Assembly (NCBI GenBank): GCA_028456385.1
Contig: JALNQF010000031.1
Coordinates: 1-64,000 of the forward strand
DNA length: 64,000 bases
Direction of reading: 5' to 3'
Source: Ophiosphaerella korrae
Lineage: Eukaryota; Ascomycota; Dothideomycetes; Pleosporales; Phaeosphaeriaceae
A model generated the notes under the pieces. That model was given only the letters and a program-made list of their open reading frames with translations, did no database searches and was not told where the DNA came from. Numbering within the stretch: the stretch's first letter is position 1; each line of letters begins with the position of its first letter. This document shows, piece after piece, positions 34,454-45,146 of the stretch. A program made the position numbers and the translations under genes.

Positions 34454-35909
34454 ATGGTTTCTAAGACTTTCCTCGTCACTTTGATGATCGCCTACGTTGA
34501 GGCTCGCTTCGGCCAGGAACAGGTCCCCATTGCAGCGATCTCTGCTGTCCAGGGTGGTGCTGCTGGTGCTGCTGCAACCATTGCTGGCGCTACCATCAGT
34601 GATCTTTTAGGTGGAGCCAACGCTTGTGCCAAGGTAAGAATCTACTCTACTGCGTTGAGATATATGAGCAAAAACTAACAAACAATAGCTCAGCCGCGCT
34701 GACCAGGTCGTCACTGAGCTCGGTGGAGGTGCCGATGCCATCGCTGCCGCCATTGGCCTCGTTGCTGCTGAGAAGAACACCAACCCCTTCGCCAATGGCA
34801 ACGCTCAAAATGTCTGCGGTGATGCTTCTCTCCCTGCCACTGCTGAGCTCCGTGGTATCACCCCCTTGATCGACCCTGCTGTCGATGCTGCTGGTGGCGT
34901 TGCTGCCCTCAGCGAGCAGACCAAGGGCACTCCCCTCGATGCGGCTGGCAAGAGTGTCTTCGACCTCCTCAGCGAGGCCGGTTTTGGTGACCTTGTTGTT
35001 GCTCAGAACGCGGCTGGTGGCGCTGCCGCGGCCGGTGGCGCTGCTGCTGGCGGTGCTCAGGCTGGTAACAATAACGCTGCGGCTGGTAACAACGCTGCTG
35101 CTGGCAACAACAACAATGCCGCTGCTGGCAACAACGCTGCTGCTGGCAACAACAACAATGCCGCTGCTGGCAACAACAACAATGCCGCTGCTGGCAACAA
35201 CAACGCTGCTGCCGGTAACAATGCTGCCGCTGGTAACAACGTGAACCAAGCCAAGGGCAAGGGCAAAGCCAAGGGCAACCAGAACCAGCAGCAAGCTAAG
35301 GGCAAGGGCAACGCTGGTAATGCTGGTGCCGGAAACGCCAATGCTGGCAACAACGCGGCGGCCGGCAACAACACTGCTGCCACCGGTAATAACAACGCTG
35401 CCGCTGGTAATAACGCGGCTGCTGGCAACAACAACAATGCCGCCGCTGGCAATGCAAACCAGGGCAAGAACAACGCTGGCAATGCCGGTGCTGGAGCTGC
35501 TGCTGGAGGTGCCGCTGGAGGTGCCGCTGACTTCGGTGACTGCGCCAACCCTACCATCACATTCCAGGGTGGTGAGGGCAACCGCCCCGACACCGAATTC
35601 ACCTTCCAGATCGCTGATGCCACTGCTCGTGGCGGTCAAGGCGAGGCCCTGAACCCCAACATCATCACCAACGCTCTCTGCAACAACCTCACCAACTTTT
35701 GCAACGCCAACGCTGCTGCCAAAGCCCTATGTGAAGATGCGAAGGCCCAGGTCCAGGCTGCTGGTACCCGTGACAAGAGCACCGCCGACCTCTTCAACAC
35801 TGCCATCGGTTTCGCCGGCGCTGTTACCAACCCCGCTGGTGGACCAGCCAACCCTCCCGCTGCTGCCGCTGGTGCTGCCAGGAAGATGAGGCGCGGAATG
35901 AGGGCTTAG
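34454..35909 (+). CDS. Secreted Gly-Asn-Ala repeat protein
   Basis: Two exons, 34454–34633 and 34689–35909, give about 466 aa; the 55 bp intron is GTAAGA..ATAG with CTAAC. The first ~18 residues (MVSKTFLVTLMIAYVEARFG) look like a signal peptide. A conserved-looking N-terminal domain follows, rich in Ala and Gly (ATIAGATISDLLGGANACAK, then TELRGITPLIDPAVD with minor variation). The centre, about residues 180–320, is a tandem array of short units of the type G-N-N-(N)-A-A-A, interrupted by a lysine block (NQAKGKGKAKGNQNQQQ). The C-terminal domain has four cysteines (DFGDCANP, LCNNL, FCNAN, LCED) and ends with a basic tail. I infer a cell wall or extracellular matrix protein. Synonymous codons are highly uniform, suggesting either strong expression or recent repeat expansion. 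I cannot name the family with certainty. Confidence 0.85.
35048..35460 (+). repeat. Tandem codon repeat array (GNNNAAA units)
   Basis: Within the secreted protein gene, 15–21 base units such as GGCAACAACAATGCCGCTGC recur about a dozen times with variable numbers of Asn codons. Blocks lie at about 35050–35240 and 35340–35460, split by a lysine/glutamine-coding insert. In-frame arrays of this kind are prone to length changes by slippage or unequal recombination. Confidence 0.85.
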
Positions 35910-37770
35910 ACACTTTCTTGAGTACACCTCAAAAGATGTCAAGTCAAGGATGAACATGGATTAGATCACGATGATACCTAGCATTTGCTTTTGTGCGCCC
36001 AGCGAGGGTTACTTTTCTTTGGAAGTTGGATTATTATTTTTTACCTGTATTACTATGTATGACCACGGAGCCTTTACAAAAAAAAGTCAAGTCAGTTCGC
36101 TCAAAATTCCGCCTTTGTCCCTGAACCGTGTTGTGTGTGCATGTCTTGTCGTGGTTGGAATAAGAATAAACTCTGCATAATTACCAACGCATTCGATCTC
36201 AGGCCGAGACCCGAAAACATTTCCCGTGCCTGTGGGATTAGTTTGGAAACCTTGGCTAGGGATGCGTCTTGAAACGGTGCTCAAACCATGGGGTTGCGCA
36301 ATGTTAGCGCATGAATAGCTAAGGGCATAATGCTCATGTTATGATGTCTGAGTCTGTACGCTGCTGGGCAATGCCCTTCGCTTTAGGCTGTGATTATGGG
36401 TATTTGCTACGTGAGTGTGTTACAGGCCCAGTGCAATATATTCAAGGCATATTCTTGGAGATAAAAGGATGGGATGCGATGATCAAGCGCCGACTTGTCA
36501 TGACCTTGAGACAGGACTGCTTAGGATAGAACTGTGATGCGGAATACGAGTGTTCTTTTCCTCCAATTATGGTTGACGGCTTTGGGTAATCACAGCAGCG
36601 AGACGCAAGGATATCACATGTCTGCATCTTTTAAACTACCATCTTAAGAGCTAAACATATCTTCGTCGTATATCATTGAACACAGACTTAGACAAGCCGT
36701 TGTGATGCACTGCTTAGGCTTAATTACGTAAAGTTTTTGTTTCCTTTTTTCTTTTTTTTTTCCAATCTGGTGTAACCCAACGCATGTGTCTCCTGTATAT
36801 TGTTGACCCACCCCTACTCACCACCATAACTTGCTCTGCACCACCACCGTTGCAGCTGCCTCGCATCCCGCAACAAACCATGTTGCACAAAATATCGCGT
36901 TCGCTATACCCATTTCCCCGCCGGGTAAATACTAGTAAGCACAGCACACAAGCAAGTTTTGGATAATCGCCAAGGAGGCGTATCCCTGTCTGCGGGCCGC
37001 TAGTGGCGGGCCGGGAGACGGAGTTGCCGTGATGGGGCGGCGGTTAGGCGAGCTCAGTGAGATGAGGCTGCGCAGTGCAGACGAGAATAGACTCAGGAGA
37101 GGGAAAAGGGGTGATTGGAGACTGTATCTGCGCGTTTTTGTGTGGGTATGTAGGGAAGAGTTTTTGAGCTGACAGTGTTGAATGACAGAAACAGGCGTAA
37201 GCGACAGCGCATGGCAATATTGTGAGGACAGTGAGATTAGATGCGGAGTCAGCTTGGACTTTGACTGCGTGATTGCATAATCAACGTCTGATAGTCTATT
37301 CGGTATCTTGCCTCGGCAGGGTGCCGGTTTTTGATAACGAAGGTCCGGATTTCTCCGTGACCTAAGTAGACGGCGTAATTCTTCTCGAAGATACATGTCT
37401 TTGATATGCGTAATAACGGAAGGATACTTAGAGAAGCGAATAGAGTAGGAAATACCGAGGCGCGCCACCCGTCAAGAACACATTGACAACTGTGTATCAG
37501 GTGCATTTCTCGCCAGAGGCTACGTTCAGCCCTCGGCTGCATATAACGGCCCGTCCTTGGTGCAGATATCAAGATTCCGGTCCGTAGTAGACTTGGAAGA
37601 TGGATGAGGATGCAGGATAGGTGATCAAGCGGGGTACTGATGCTCGTTTGCCCCAGCGTACATTCCTGCATCAGTGTCGCCGAACTCCACGCTAGAGCCT
37701 GCCAACTGAGTGCCCACCCATAATATCTAATGCCAAACAAACCAATCCTCCCATCTCTGTGTAACTTGTC
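35910..37770. other. Intergenic
   Basis: About 1.86 kb. A T-rich run lies near 36733–36762. Minus-strand ORFs of 163–178 codons at 37249–37740 and 36932–37468 overlap each other, lack recognisable domains and do not join sensibly. I do not call them. The distal part includes the 3' end of the minus-strand lyase family gene. Confidence 0.35.
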
Positions 37771-38795
37771 CTATGCGCCATTCGTGTATGCGCCCCCGCC
37801 AACTTGATTGTCAAATTCTACCAGCTCATCTAGACCACATACTTGAAATAATTCCTTTGGCCCGTACCTCCTTCCGTCCTCTTCCTGACTTTCTACTGCT
37901 CCAATGCTCTTCAATTGCTGCATTGCTTTCCTGACCGCAGGGTATACAACCTCAAATGCCAGACACGGGAAAATAGCTAGTCGGTACCCAAGCTCCTTGC
38001 ACTCTTGAACACTGAAGTCAGGAGACACACCACCAGGCACATTGTTGAAGAGACAAGGAGTGGGCGAAAGTTCCTGGCACGCTCGTTGCGCATCTTCTCT
38101 TGAAGTTATGCCCTCAAGGAAGGCGACATCGGCGCCGGCAGATACAGCCGCTCGCAGCCTCTTGAGTGCCTCATCATACCCGAAGCCTTGGAGTGCGTCT
38201 GTTCGAGCGATGATTACTATGTCTCCCCCTGATTGCTCTCTTGCTAATACAGCTGCTCGGATCCGACTCGCATAGTCGTTCACGTCTACAAGTTGCTTGC
38301 CTTTCAGATGGCCACATCGCTTGTTCATAACTTGATCTTCGAGATGGAGACCAGCAACCCCAGCCCGGATGTACGATGTCACTGTCCGTCCGACCATGAT
38401 GGCGCCACCGTAGCCTGTGTCGGCGTCTGCGATCAGTGGTGTGTTAGGAGAAAGAGAAGCGATCATGGAAGCATTGGTGAGCATATCATTCAGGGTTGCG
38501 ACTCCTATATCTGCCATCCCCAGACGGGACATCGTTGTACCTGCGCCAGTCTGAATGGTATGTGTTATTAATTATAGTGAGAAGGGCGAGAGTGGGTCTT
38601 GACCAAGAGTGATGAAAGTCACGTGAGGCTCACCATGTATAGACAGTCGACGCCTTCCTTCAACGCTATCCGCGCTGTGAATCCATCGTATACACCAGGA
38701 CAAGCGATGAGCTTTTCAGGATCTGCTAGCATACTCCTTAATTTTTGGACCGCTGTCATCTTCCTCTCCCTATTGCTCGTGGCGAGTAAACACAT
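37771..38795 (-). CDS. Isocitrate lyase / PEP mutase superfamily enzyme
   Basis: Exons 38634–38795 and 37771–38550 give about 313 aa; the intron 38551–38633 (GTGAGC..TCAG) restores the conserved YMTGAGTTMSRLGMAD across the junction. The fold is an alpha/beta barrel that cleaves or forms C–C or P–C bonds next to a carboxylate. Visible features: the PGVYDGFTAR segment of the substrate pocket, metal-binding DADTGYGG (about 96–103), the LEDQ motif and catalytic KRCGH (about 131–135), whose cysteine marks the lyase branch rather than true PEP mutases. Members include methylisocitrate lyase-like, 2,3-dimethylmalate lyase-like and oxaloacetate hydrolase enzymes. The sequence alone does not tell which substrate is used. 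The start at 38795 (MCLLATSNRERK) is the first in-frame ATG; a second ATG lies 12 codons later. There is no obvious partner gene nearby. Confidence 0.86.
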
Positions 38796-41314
38796 GTTCG
38801 CGCTGGTTCAACTGTCGCTTGGTATCCTCAGTTATTCAGGCTCGTTGGTGGATTGGGCCGGGCCTCAAGAAGAGTTCTTCAAAAACTAGAGATGGTGGCC
38901 TCGTGATGCAACCCACGCAAGAACAAGACAATGACGCCGAGACTCTTCCACAAACTTAAATACGACTAGAAAATACTAGTCACCGGGCAGACTACTCGGG
39001 GACGATCCAACGAAAACAGACTTGTGGCTTATAGTTGCAACCTTATATACAGAATCTTGTATCCCCCAGAAAATAGCCCCTTGGAAAGGCTGTATTCTCG
39101 CGGCACAGTCAGCGCGGCACTTGTCGAGAGCCTCTCAACATGCACACATGCAACACCTATCTCAATCCTTCGGCCGCAAGGGAAATACGGAACCTGCACC
39201 CGATCCTTTCCTCAAGGCTCAATAGGGTAAGATGGTGTGTAAGGGCATCCCGCGACCCCACTGGCGCAGCCCCGCTTGCCGATATTGGCCGGTGATAGCA
39301 ACGCTGCTGGACGTCTGATTGCCTGAACGGAGAATGGAAGACCAGAATAAGCCACCTAAACTATAAAAGATGCCGCCGCGATATGGTGCCGCCGGAGTTG
39401 ACCGAGGCGGATTTATGTATGCGCAGAGTGCCGGCAGAACATGCTATTTTATGATGAGGCTGGATGTATGCTTGTGATGGGTTGAGATGAGGGGTATACC
39501 AGCTGGTGAATTATTATATATAGGTGCGGTATACCGAAAAACGCCATGTCTCTGACAGATAATGGCACCCTAGTTCAGATGGATTTAACCCAATTCAAAT
39601 TCGAGAAATAAACTTTTGGCCCGTAACATAAACCATGAGCCGGATTTTATCCTTCAGGTGACGTCAGGCAGATTAGATCTCAGGGTCCATGCTAGTGTAC
39701 TCTGCTGATCGTCGTTTCTAGTAGTCGATCATAGGCTAATGGATCGCGTAACACGTTTCTTTTCCAGGTTTTTACATACTTTTGAACAAGTCATTGTCTC
39801 TCTTGTTGCAAAAATGTCAGGCCTCCCATCTACAATATATCCACGACACCCTTGAACCAGTAATAGGGGCCAAACCGACGCGCAGGCTCCTGTTTACACC
39901 CAGATGCCTAAAATCGACAAGCTTTCCCGGTTCTTTCCTCGTTTCCCGGTTCACCGCTTGTTGAGGCATGTCGTCGACTGAGGAATTGTCTGCAGAAAAG
40001 TAGCGAACGCTGACCGAGCCCTTTCTTCCGAATACCATGGGAATATTCGGGTCTATTCCATGCTCGTGATCGGCAACGACAACGATCTTGATCCGAAAGC
40101 CGACTATAAGCCCGAAAGTTCTACCGACTAAGAATAATTAGTCTTCCATAGAGATATATCTTAGGCACGCCGATTATAACCGTCATACTTGGCTTAGATA
40201 TTAAGCTCCGGGTTTAAGAGTGTTATTGGCCTCACACCGCTGATTAGGAATATTAATCAGTGCAGGGCCGACACAGACGTGCAAGATGACATCAACTTGC
40301 AATATCTACCATGGTACCTTCCTTGCCTGCGGGCCAAATTGTCGTATCCGATCGAATCGCCCTCGGCAATTACTGTACAAATATATGTCAAACATGCGGA
40401 TAGATGATTGACGCTAATGCGGTACGACTTGCGATTAACTCAAAACTAAACTGCCAAAGTTTGTGAAATTAGCTTCAACCGAGCTGTTATACAGATACAC
40501 GAAAACGAAGCCATACATCTCGAAATCCGGGGGAAATCACATGCCGTATCAAAATCGCTGTTACATATACAGTGATTCAGCTGCGGCACGTCACAGTACA
40601 CATGGAATGAAAATAATAACCTTTATCCTTGAAAAGTATTTTGTCGATCGTAGTGTACATTACTCAAAACATTTATATTATAGTGCGAAAGTCGTAATCA
40701 CGAGATTCCCCATTTCTCCATAGCCATGGTTCCTCTTCATTCAGGCCGGTGATCAGTTCTCATCACCAGTCCATCTTTCTTGGAGCCCACGAAGAATGAC
40801 TCGGCTGTATCTGTAACCCAGCGCCTGATCGGCCCGTGGTAGGCGACTGCATGTTTTCGATCTGAGATCCTGCGCGATGGGATCACTGCTGGATTCCCTA
40901 TAGTGTTGGCAGAGTTGCTGTCAACAGGACCAAGGGCATGCCGTGCTGGGCACCAAGCGAGCGACTACCGAGCCGGCCCCAGTAATTCTTGCTCACCAAG
41001 GGTACTACTACATCTCGTTTAAGAATGTAGGTACGGTTCCTCCAGCCCGAAGAGATCCCCGGGTATGGAAATTCGCTTTTTTGCGTTATTGCCAAATCAA
41101 CTGTTACTTTTGGTAATTTGAAAATGGAACAAAAGAAGCGTGGTTTTGGATATTCATCGGCGGTTGGGCTGACGTCACAAGATCACATACTTGCTTTTTG
41201 CCAGTGTGTCTCTTTAAGAAGCTCTCGGAAGGTCGATCAGGCGGTCTGAGCCTATGAGTATCATATCGCTATTGCGGCAGTGAATAGCTCGACGGAGATA
41301 TTTAGGATCCTTGT
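38796..41314. other. Gene-poor region
   Basis: About 2.5 kb, the first part of which must include the promoter of the minus-strand lyase family gene. Only short, unrelated ORFs occur. From about 40080 to 40260 the sequence is rich in TA dinucleotides, which may mark an old repeat affected by point mutation, but no ends are visible. No RNA gene recognised. Confidence 0.35.
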
Positions 41315-43560
41315 TCATGCGAAGGTGTATCCCATAGTTCCCATGTTTCTCATATTCCCCATATTGTTTGGCATCAGTGGGCCTCCCATATTGTTGGCAG
41401 GGATGGTTGGAAACTCATTGAAGTCGAAGCCTGCCGCCCAATCATAATCCGGGAATTGGTCCATCACGGGTGGTACATTGTAATCGGATCCATCCCAGGT
41501 GTCAAAGCTCATTACTGAAGGGTCAGGTTGTATTTGAGCGAGACTGGGGTCAAACTTTGTGAGCGGTATCTGCGGGTTCATTGTGACGGTTGGCATCTGT
41601 TGAGGTTGAAGTTGAGTGTTTGCTGATCCTGTCAGCATTGGAGCCTCCGTGATAGGGATGTGTTGCTCACGAGGCGTCGTTGGCCTAGTAGCATCGTTTG
41701 ATGTACCACCAGTATCCTCGCCACTATAGGGGTTTTTCATGTTGCCAAACTCTTCTCTCCAGTACCAGAACATGTCATAACTCACACTCATACCGAGCCT
41801 CGTTCTTAACCTTAGTCCAAGCGACTCAATTTGGCCATTTTTCTTCCGAAAGACTTTTTGACTGGCCCATAGGTCGCTCATGATAAGGGCCGTCCGAACG
41901 TAGATGTCTGTTGGTTGCAATGAAACACTCTTGAGGAATTGCACTGCTTGGAAGAACGCTTTTTCGCCAGCGGCAAGATCTAGATATGGCGCCATGGCAG
42001 GACTTCGAACAAGTTTGAGAATCGTAAAGCCGGCGAGTGTAATCGACCTGTCCATGGCGAAGGAGAAATAACTTTGTTGAAGTAATACAGTTGCATCTGT
42101 AATTACTTTGATGCAGAGTGAGTAATAGCGAGCGAGACTCTCTCGATCTGGTCCTGGGTTTGTTGGATGCGCAAAGAAATGGAAAGCGAGAATATGTACG
42201 CGCGCGCAATTGAGCTGCAATGTATCTGAGAAGTTAGTATCAGCTGACATGGTGACAGGCTCCTTTACGTACCGATTTCACTTGGTGAGGATTGTGACAA
42301 GCTGACTAACTGCTGATCGAAAATGCTAATCAATGACCGTAAGACACGGACGTCGCAGTTGATTGACTGCACGTTAGTTTTACTGATAGCAACGACGGCT
42401 CTAAGGGCGATGATGTAGGTTTTGTGTAAGAACTGCAGATCAGCAGGAAGATATGGCACCATATTGTCCCGATCACGTTCATCGCAATCTAGGAGAGACT
42501 CCGCTATTGGTGGCAAGCCATCGGCAATGTTGGTTCTGAGCTAGGTTAGTTACGTTATCATTTTAGTGGCATTTTCTGGTTACCTGATAGACTGTATGAC
42601 ACAGCAGATCCAAAGCCTAGCCCGAATAACTTTCTGATCTTGGTCTTTTTTGAGAGGCATCCTTACAAAGTCCTGACCTACGCCAAATACGTGCAGGCCT
42701 ATCTGCGTGGATAAATGTAAAGCTGCTCCGCACATAAGATGAGCCATATCTTTGTACATGGAATTTGTCGGTATCCGCCATATGCAGAGCAGCAGGAGAC
42801 CTTCAATGACTGGGAGTTGTGCCGTTCGTTGAGCCATTGTAGCAAAAGCAAGTGGAATAATGTGCTGACTTGTTTTCTCCAGGACCATCTTGTCTTCAGA
42901 GTACCTCCTCGACCCTGTGACAATAATGCTCCAGAACAGGAAGGGGGAAATTTCGAAATAGTCGTTGGGCCCTAGTGATGGGTCCAGAACCGGGAATAGT
43001 GGGTGATATTGATTGAAAAATAGCGTGAAGCAGTCGTCAATCCGGGTGGCATCGAGAAAATAATTGTCGATGCGACGTGGGAGTGTCGTACGACTGCTAG
43101 ACCCCTTCCTCGTTGGTGGCCTAGAATCGAAAGCTGGCGAGACTGACCCGTCGGTCCTCGCAGAATCATTGGAGTAGGTCCCCGAACCACGGTCATGCGG
43201 GCTGTAGCCCTGCATTTCCACATTTGGCGACGCTGTCGAGCCTAGATGGTTTGGATCGCTTCCAGGCGTATGCCCCGATCGGATGTTCCATCGCAACTCT
43301 TCAAGCTCCCGGCGCATTTCCGCTTTGGTCTGCCTCAGATTTCTAGTGCTGGTAGGCAAAATTCTACACTCGAGGCCCATTTTCTTGCACCGACCACAAG
43401 GATCATGGGGAACTTTGTGTTGCTCAACATCGCATTTGATCTACGTAATCAGCATTGGATTGGCATTGGTGGGTGGTAGTGCAAAGCAATGTTTGGGCAG
43501 CAGGAGGCGTACCTTCTGCTGGCGGCATTCGATGCATGCCTTTCTTCGTGGGGTTGCCAT
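41315..43560 (-). CDS. Zn2Cys6 transcription factor, Leu3-like
   Basis: Exons 43513–43560, 42584–43440, 42273–42535, 41315–42225 give about 692 aa. Introns 43441–43512, 42536–42583 and 42226–42272 are all GT..AG. The first splits the zinc cluster: MATPRRKACIECRQQK / IKCD, then PCGRCKKMGLEC, so all six cysteines are present with correct spacing. A basic linker (TSTRNLRQTKAEM) and a short coiled segment follow. The central region (about residues 120–480) carries fungal transcription factor domain features: HPLFPVLDP, the SPFLFWSIIVTGSR helix, GLHVFGVGQDFVR, and RTNIADGLPP across a splice site. The C-terminus is rich in Gln, Pro, Met and Asn and ends in acidic/aromatic stretches (DTWDGSDYNV, WAAGFDFNEF), a plausible activation domain. 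CRQQKxKCD and the RTNIADGLPP block resemble the yeast Leu3/LeuB group, but target genes cannot be inferred. Confidence 0.88.
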
Positions 43561-45146
43561 GGTGTGTACTGAGTCGCTTACTGGTATCCACTCTCGGTGA
43601 GGTGCGTCGCGGCGCTACAACATGTTCAGTCGGCGAAATCAGGCATAGGTGTGGTATAAGAAGGGCCAGGGCGGCACAACTTCGCCTTGAGGAGAAGCGG
43701 AGTTGAAATTAGCTTTCGACGTCGTCATCTGCGTTTTGTGCACTGGTGCAATCAGAAGGCGGGGAATGAGACCGAAAGTCTGACCGAAGGAAGGAAGATC
43801 AGTCTTGCCTCTTCTCGATCAACAGAATTTTTGCGGTGTCGCTTAGACCTTTGGGGCGCGCCCAGTGCAAACAGAGTTCTCTTATCAATCGCAGAATACT
43901 AGACTGGGCTTGTTGCGCAATAATGATGAACTAGACGGGCATATGAGGCGTTTGATCCTGGGGGGTTTCTGCTTGGCTGAGGCGGTTGCTAAGGCTCCAC
44001 TTAGCTATGCGCCGCATCCGGTTAGCACAGTTGGCCTGATGCACTTCGATCGTGCAATGGCATTGCATTGTCTGAACGCGTCCATTGACACCGTCACCGT
44101 AGCATTCATGAATCAAGGTTGTCAGGGTATGCCCCTTTTCTCTTCGCCTTATTTTTTGGAGCCGCGTGAGGCTTGTTGTCACCTGTCTACCACTAGTCTA
44201 GGCTGTCAGACGTCGGTGGATCCTTTCTATGCGCCTGTGCCTGATCGCCCTTTCATACATAGTGCAGAATGTCTAGGCCAGACACGGTCTAGCGATGTTA
44301 GATGGTCTCGTACGACATTAGTGCTTGCAAATGCAGAACGGCATTCCTCTTCGGCCGTCATATGGCTTGTAAACAGTCGAGTCCAGCCACACTATGGCTA
44401 CGACTGCTCGTTCCCAGATGACTGACACCGCAACACGTGCATCTACTATATGATTACACGTCGAGAACATGGCTGGCAGGAAATGGCTAATGCATAGCAA
44501 TACGTGCACATGTCTACCTAGCCTACCATTACTATCTCAACTCACACCCAGGTCCTATCTTTCCCAATCCAGATTCTTTTAGCTCACGGCAAATGTCGTT
44601 TGAAGCCACCTACTGTACAAGGCAACTCAGCCGCTGTAAATCACACTCTAAGTACGCCGTAAGCTTCCTTTCTCTCGTAGTCTCCGCGGACTACGCTCTA
44701 CGCGAGGCAGCCGTGCGGTGCAGATCACAACTACGCATAGTCATGGGTCAAGCAGATCATTCAAGAGAAACTCATGCGCGGTATCGAACCTCTCACTGCA
44801 AAAATTGTGGGCCATAACAATAAAAGACTATTATGGACTTATAGCAAGTTTTAAGGCAGGTACACATCAGTCCAGATGACTTTCATTCGGCCGCACTAAA
44901 TCAAGATTTTCTATAGGTATGCGTTCTAGGATATCATGGACTCGCCCCTTCGTCTCCAAGAACAAAGGAAATATACGATAACGAAAGTTATTCACAATGC
45001 AAGCTGCCACAGGTAGACTACTAGGAACCCGACCAAGCAGCAGTAGCGAGAGAGAATACCCAATACCTAGGCGGAAGAGAAGAAACCGTCAAGTCGACTC
45101 CCTCCACAACCCACTTCACCAACACCTCATCCATCATTGGATGGCA
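43561..45146. other. Intergenic
   Basis: About 1.6 kb: promoter of the minus-strand regulator on the left and the 3' end of the minus-strand NAD kinase gene on the right. A plus ORF of 186 codons at 43865–44425 has no recognisable domain and ordinary-looking composition. It could be chance or an uncharacterised gene; I do not call it. Confidence 0.35.

Noticed and set aside
34647..35639. Antisense 330-codon ORF over the secreted repeat protein, Ser/Val/Thr-rich
   Set aside because: It is the mirror image of a low-complexity sense repeat with codons lacking stops on the opposite strand; no domain or splice support.
36932..37740. Two overlapping minus-strand ORFs of 163 and 178 codons
   Set aside because: They lie in different frames over the same bases, have no recognisable motif and cannot be combined into a sensible gene.
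43865..44425. 186-codon plus ORF between regulator and NAD kinase
   Set aside because: No conserved motif, no clear promoter and ordinary composition; a chance ORF is as likely as a gene.
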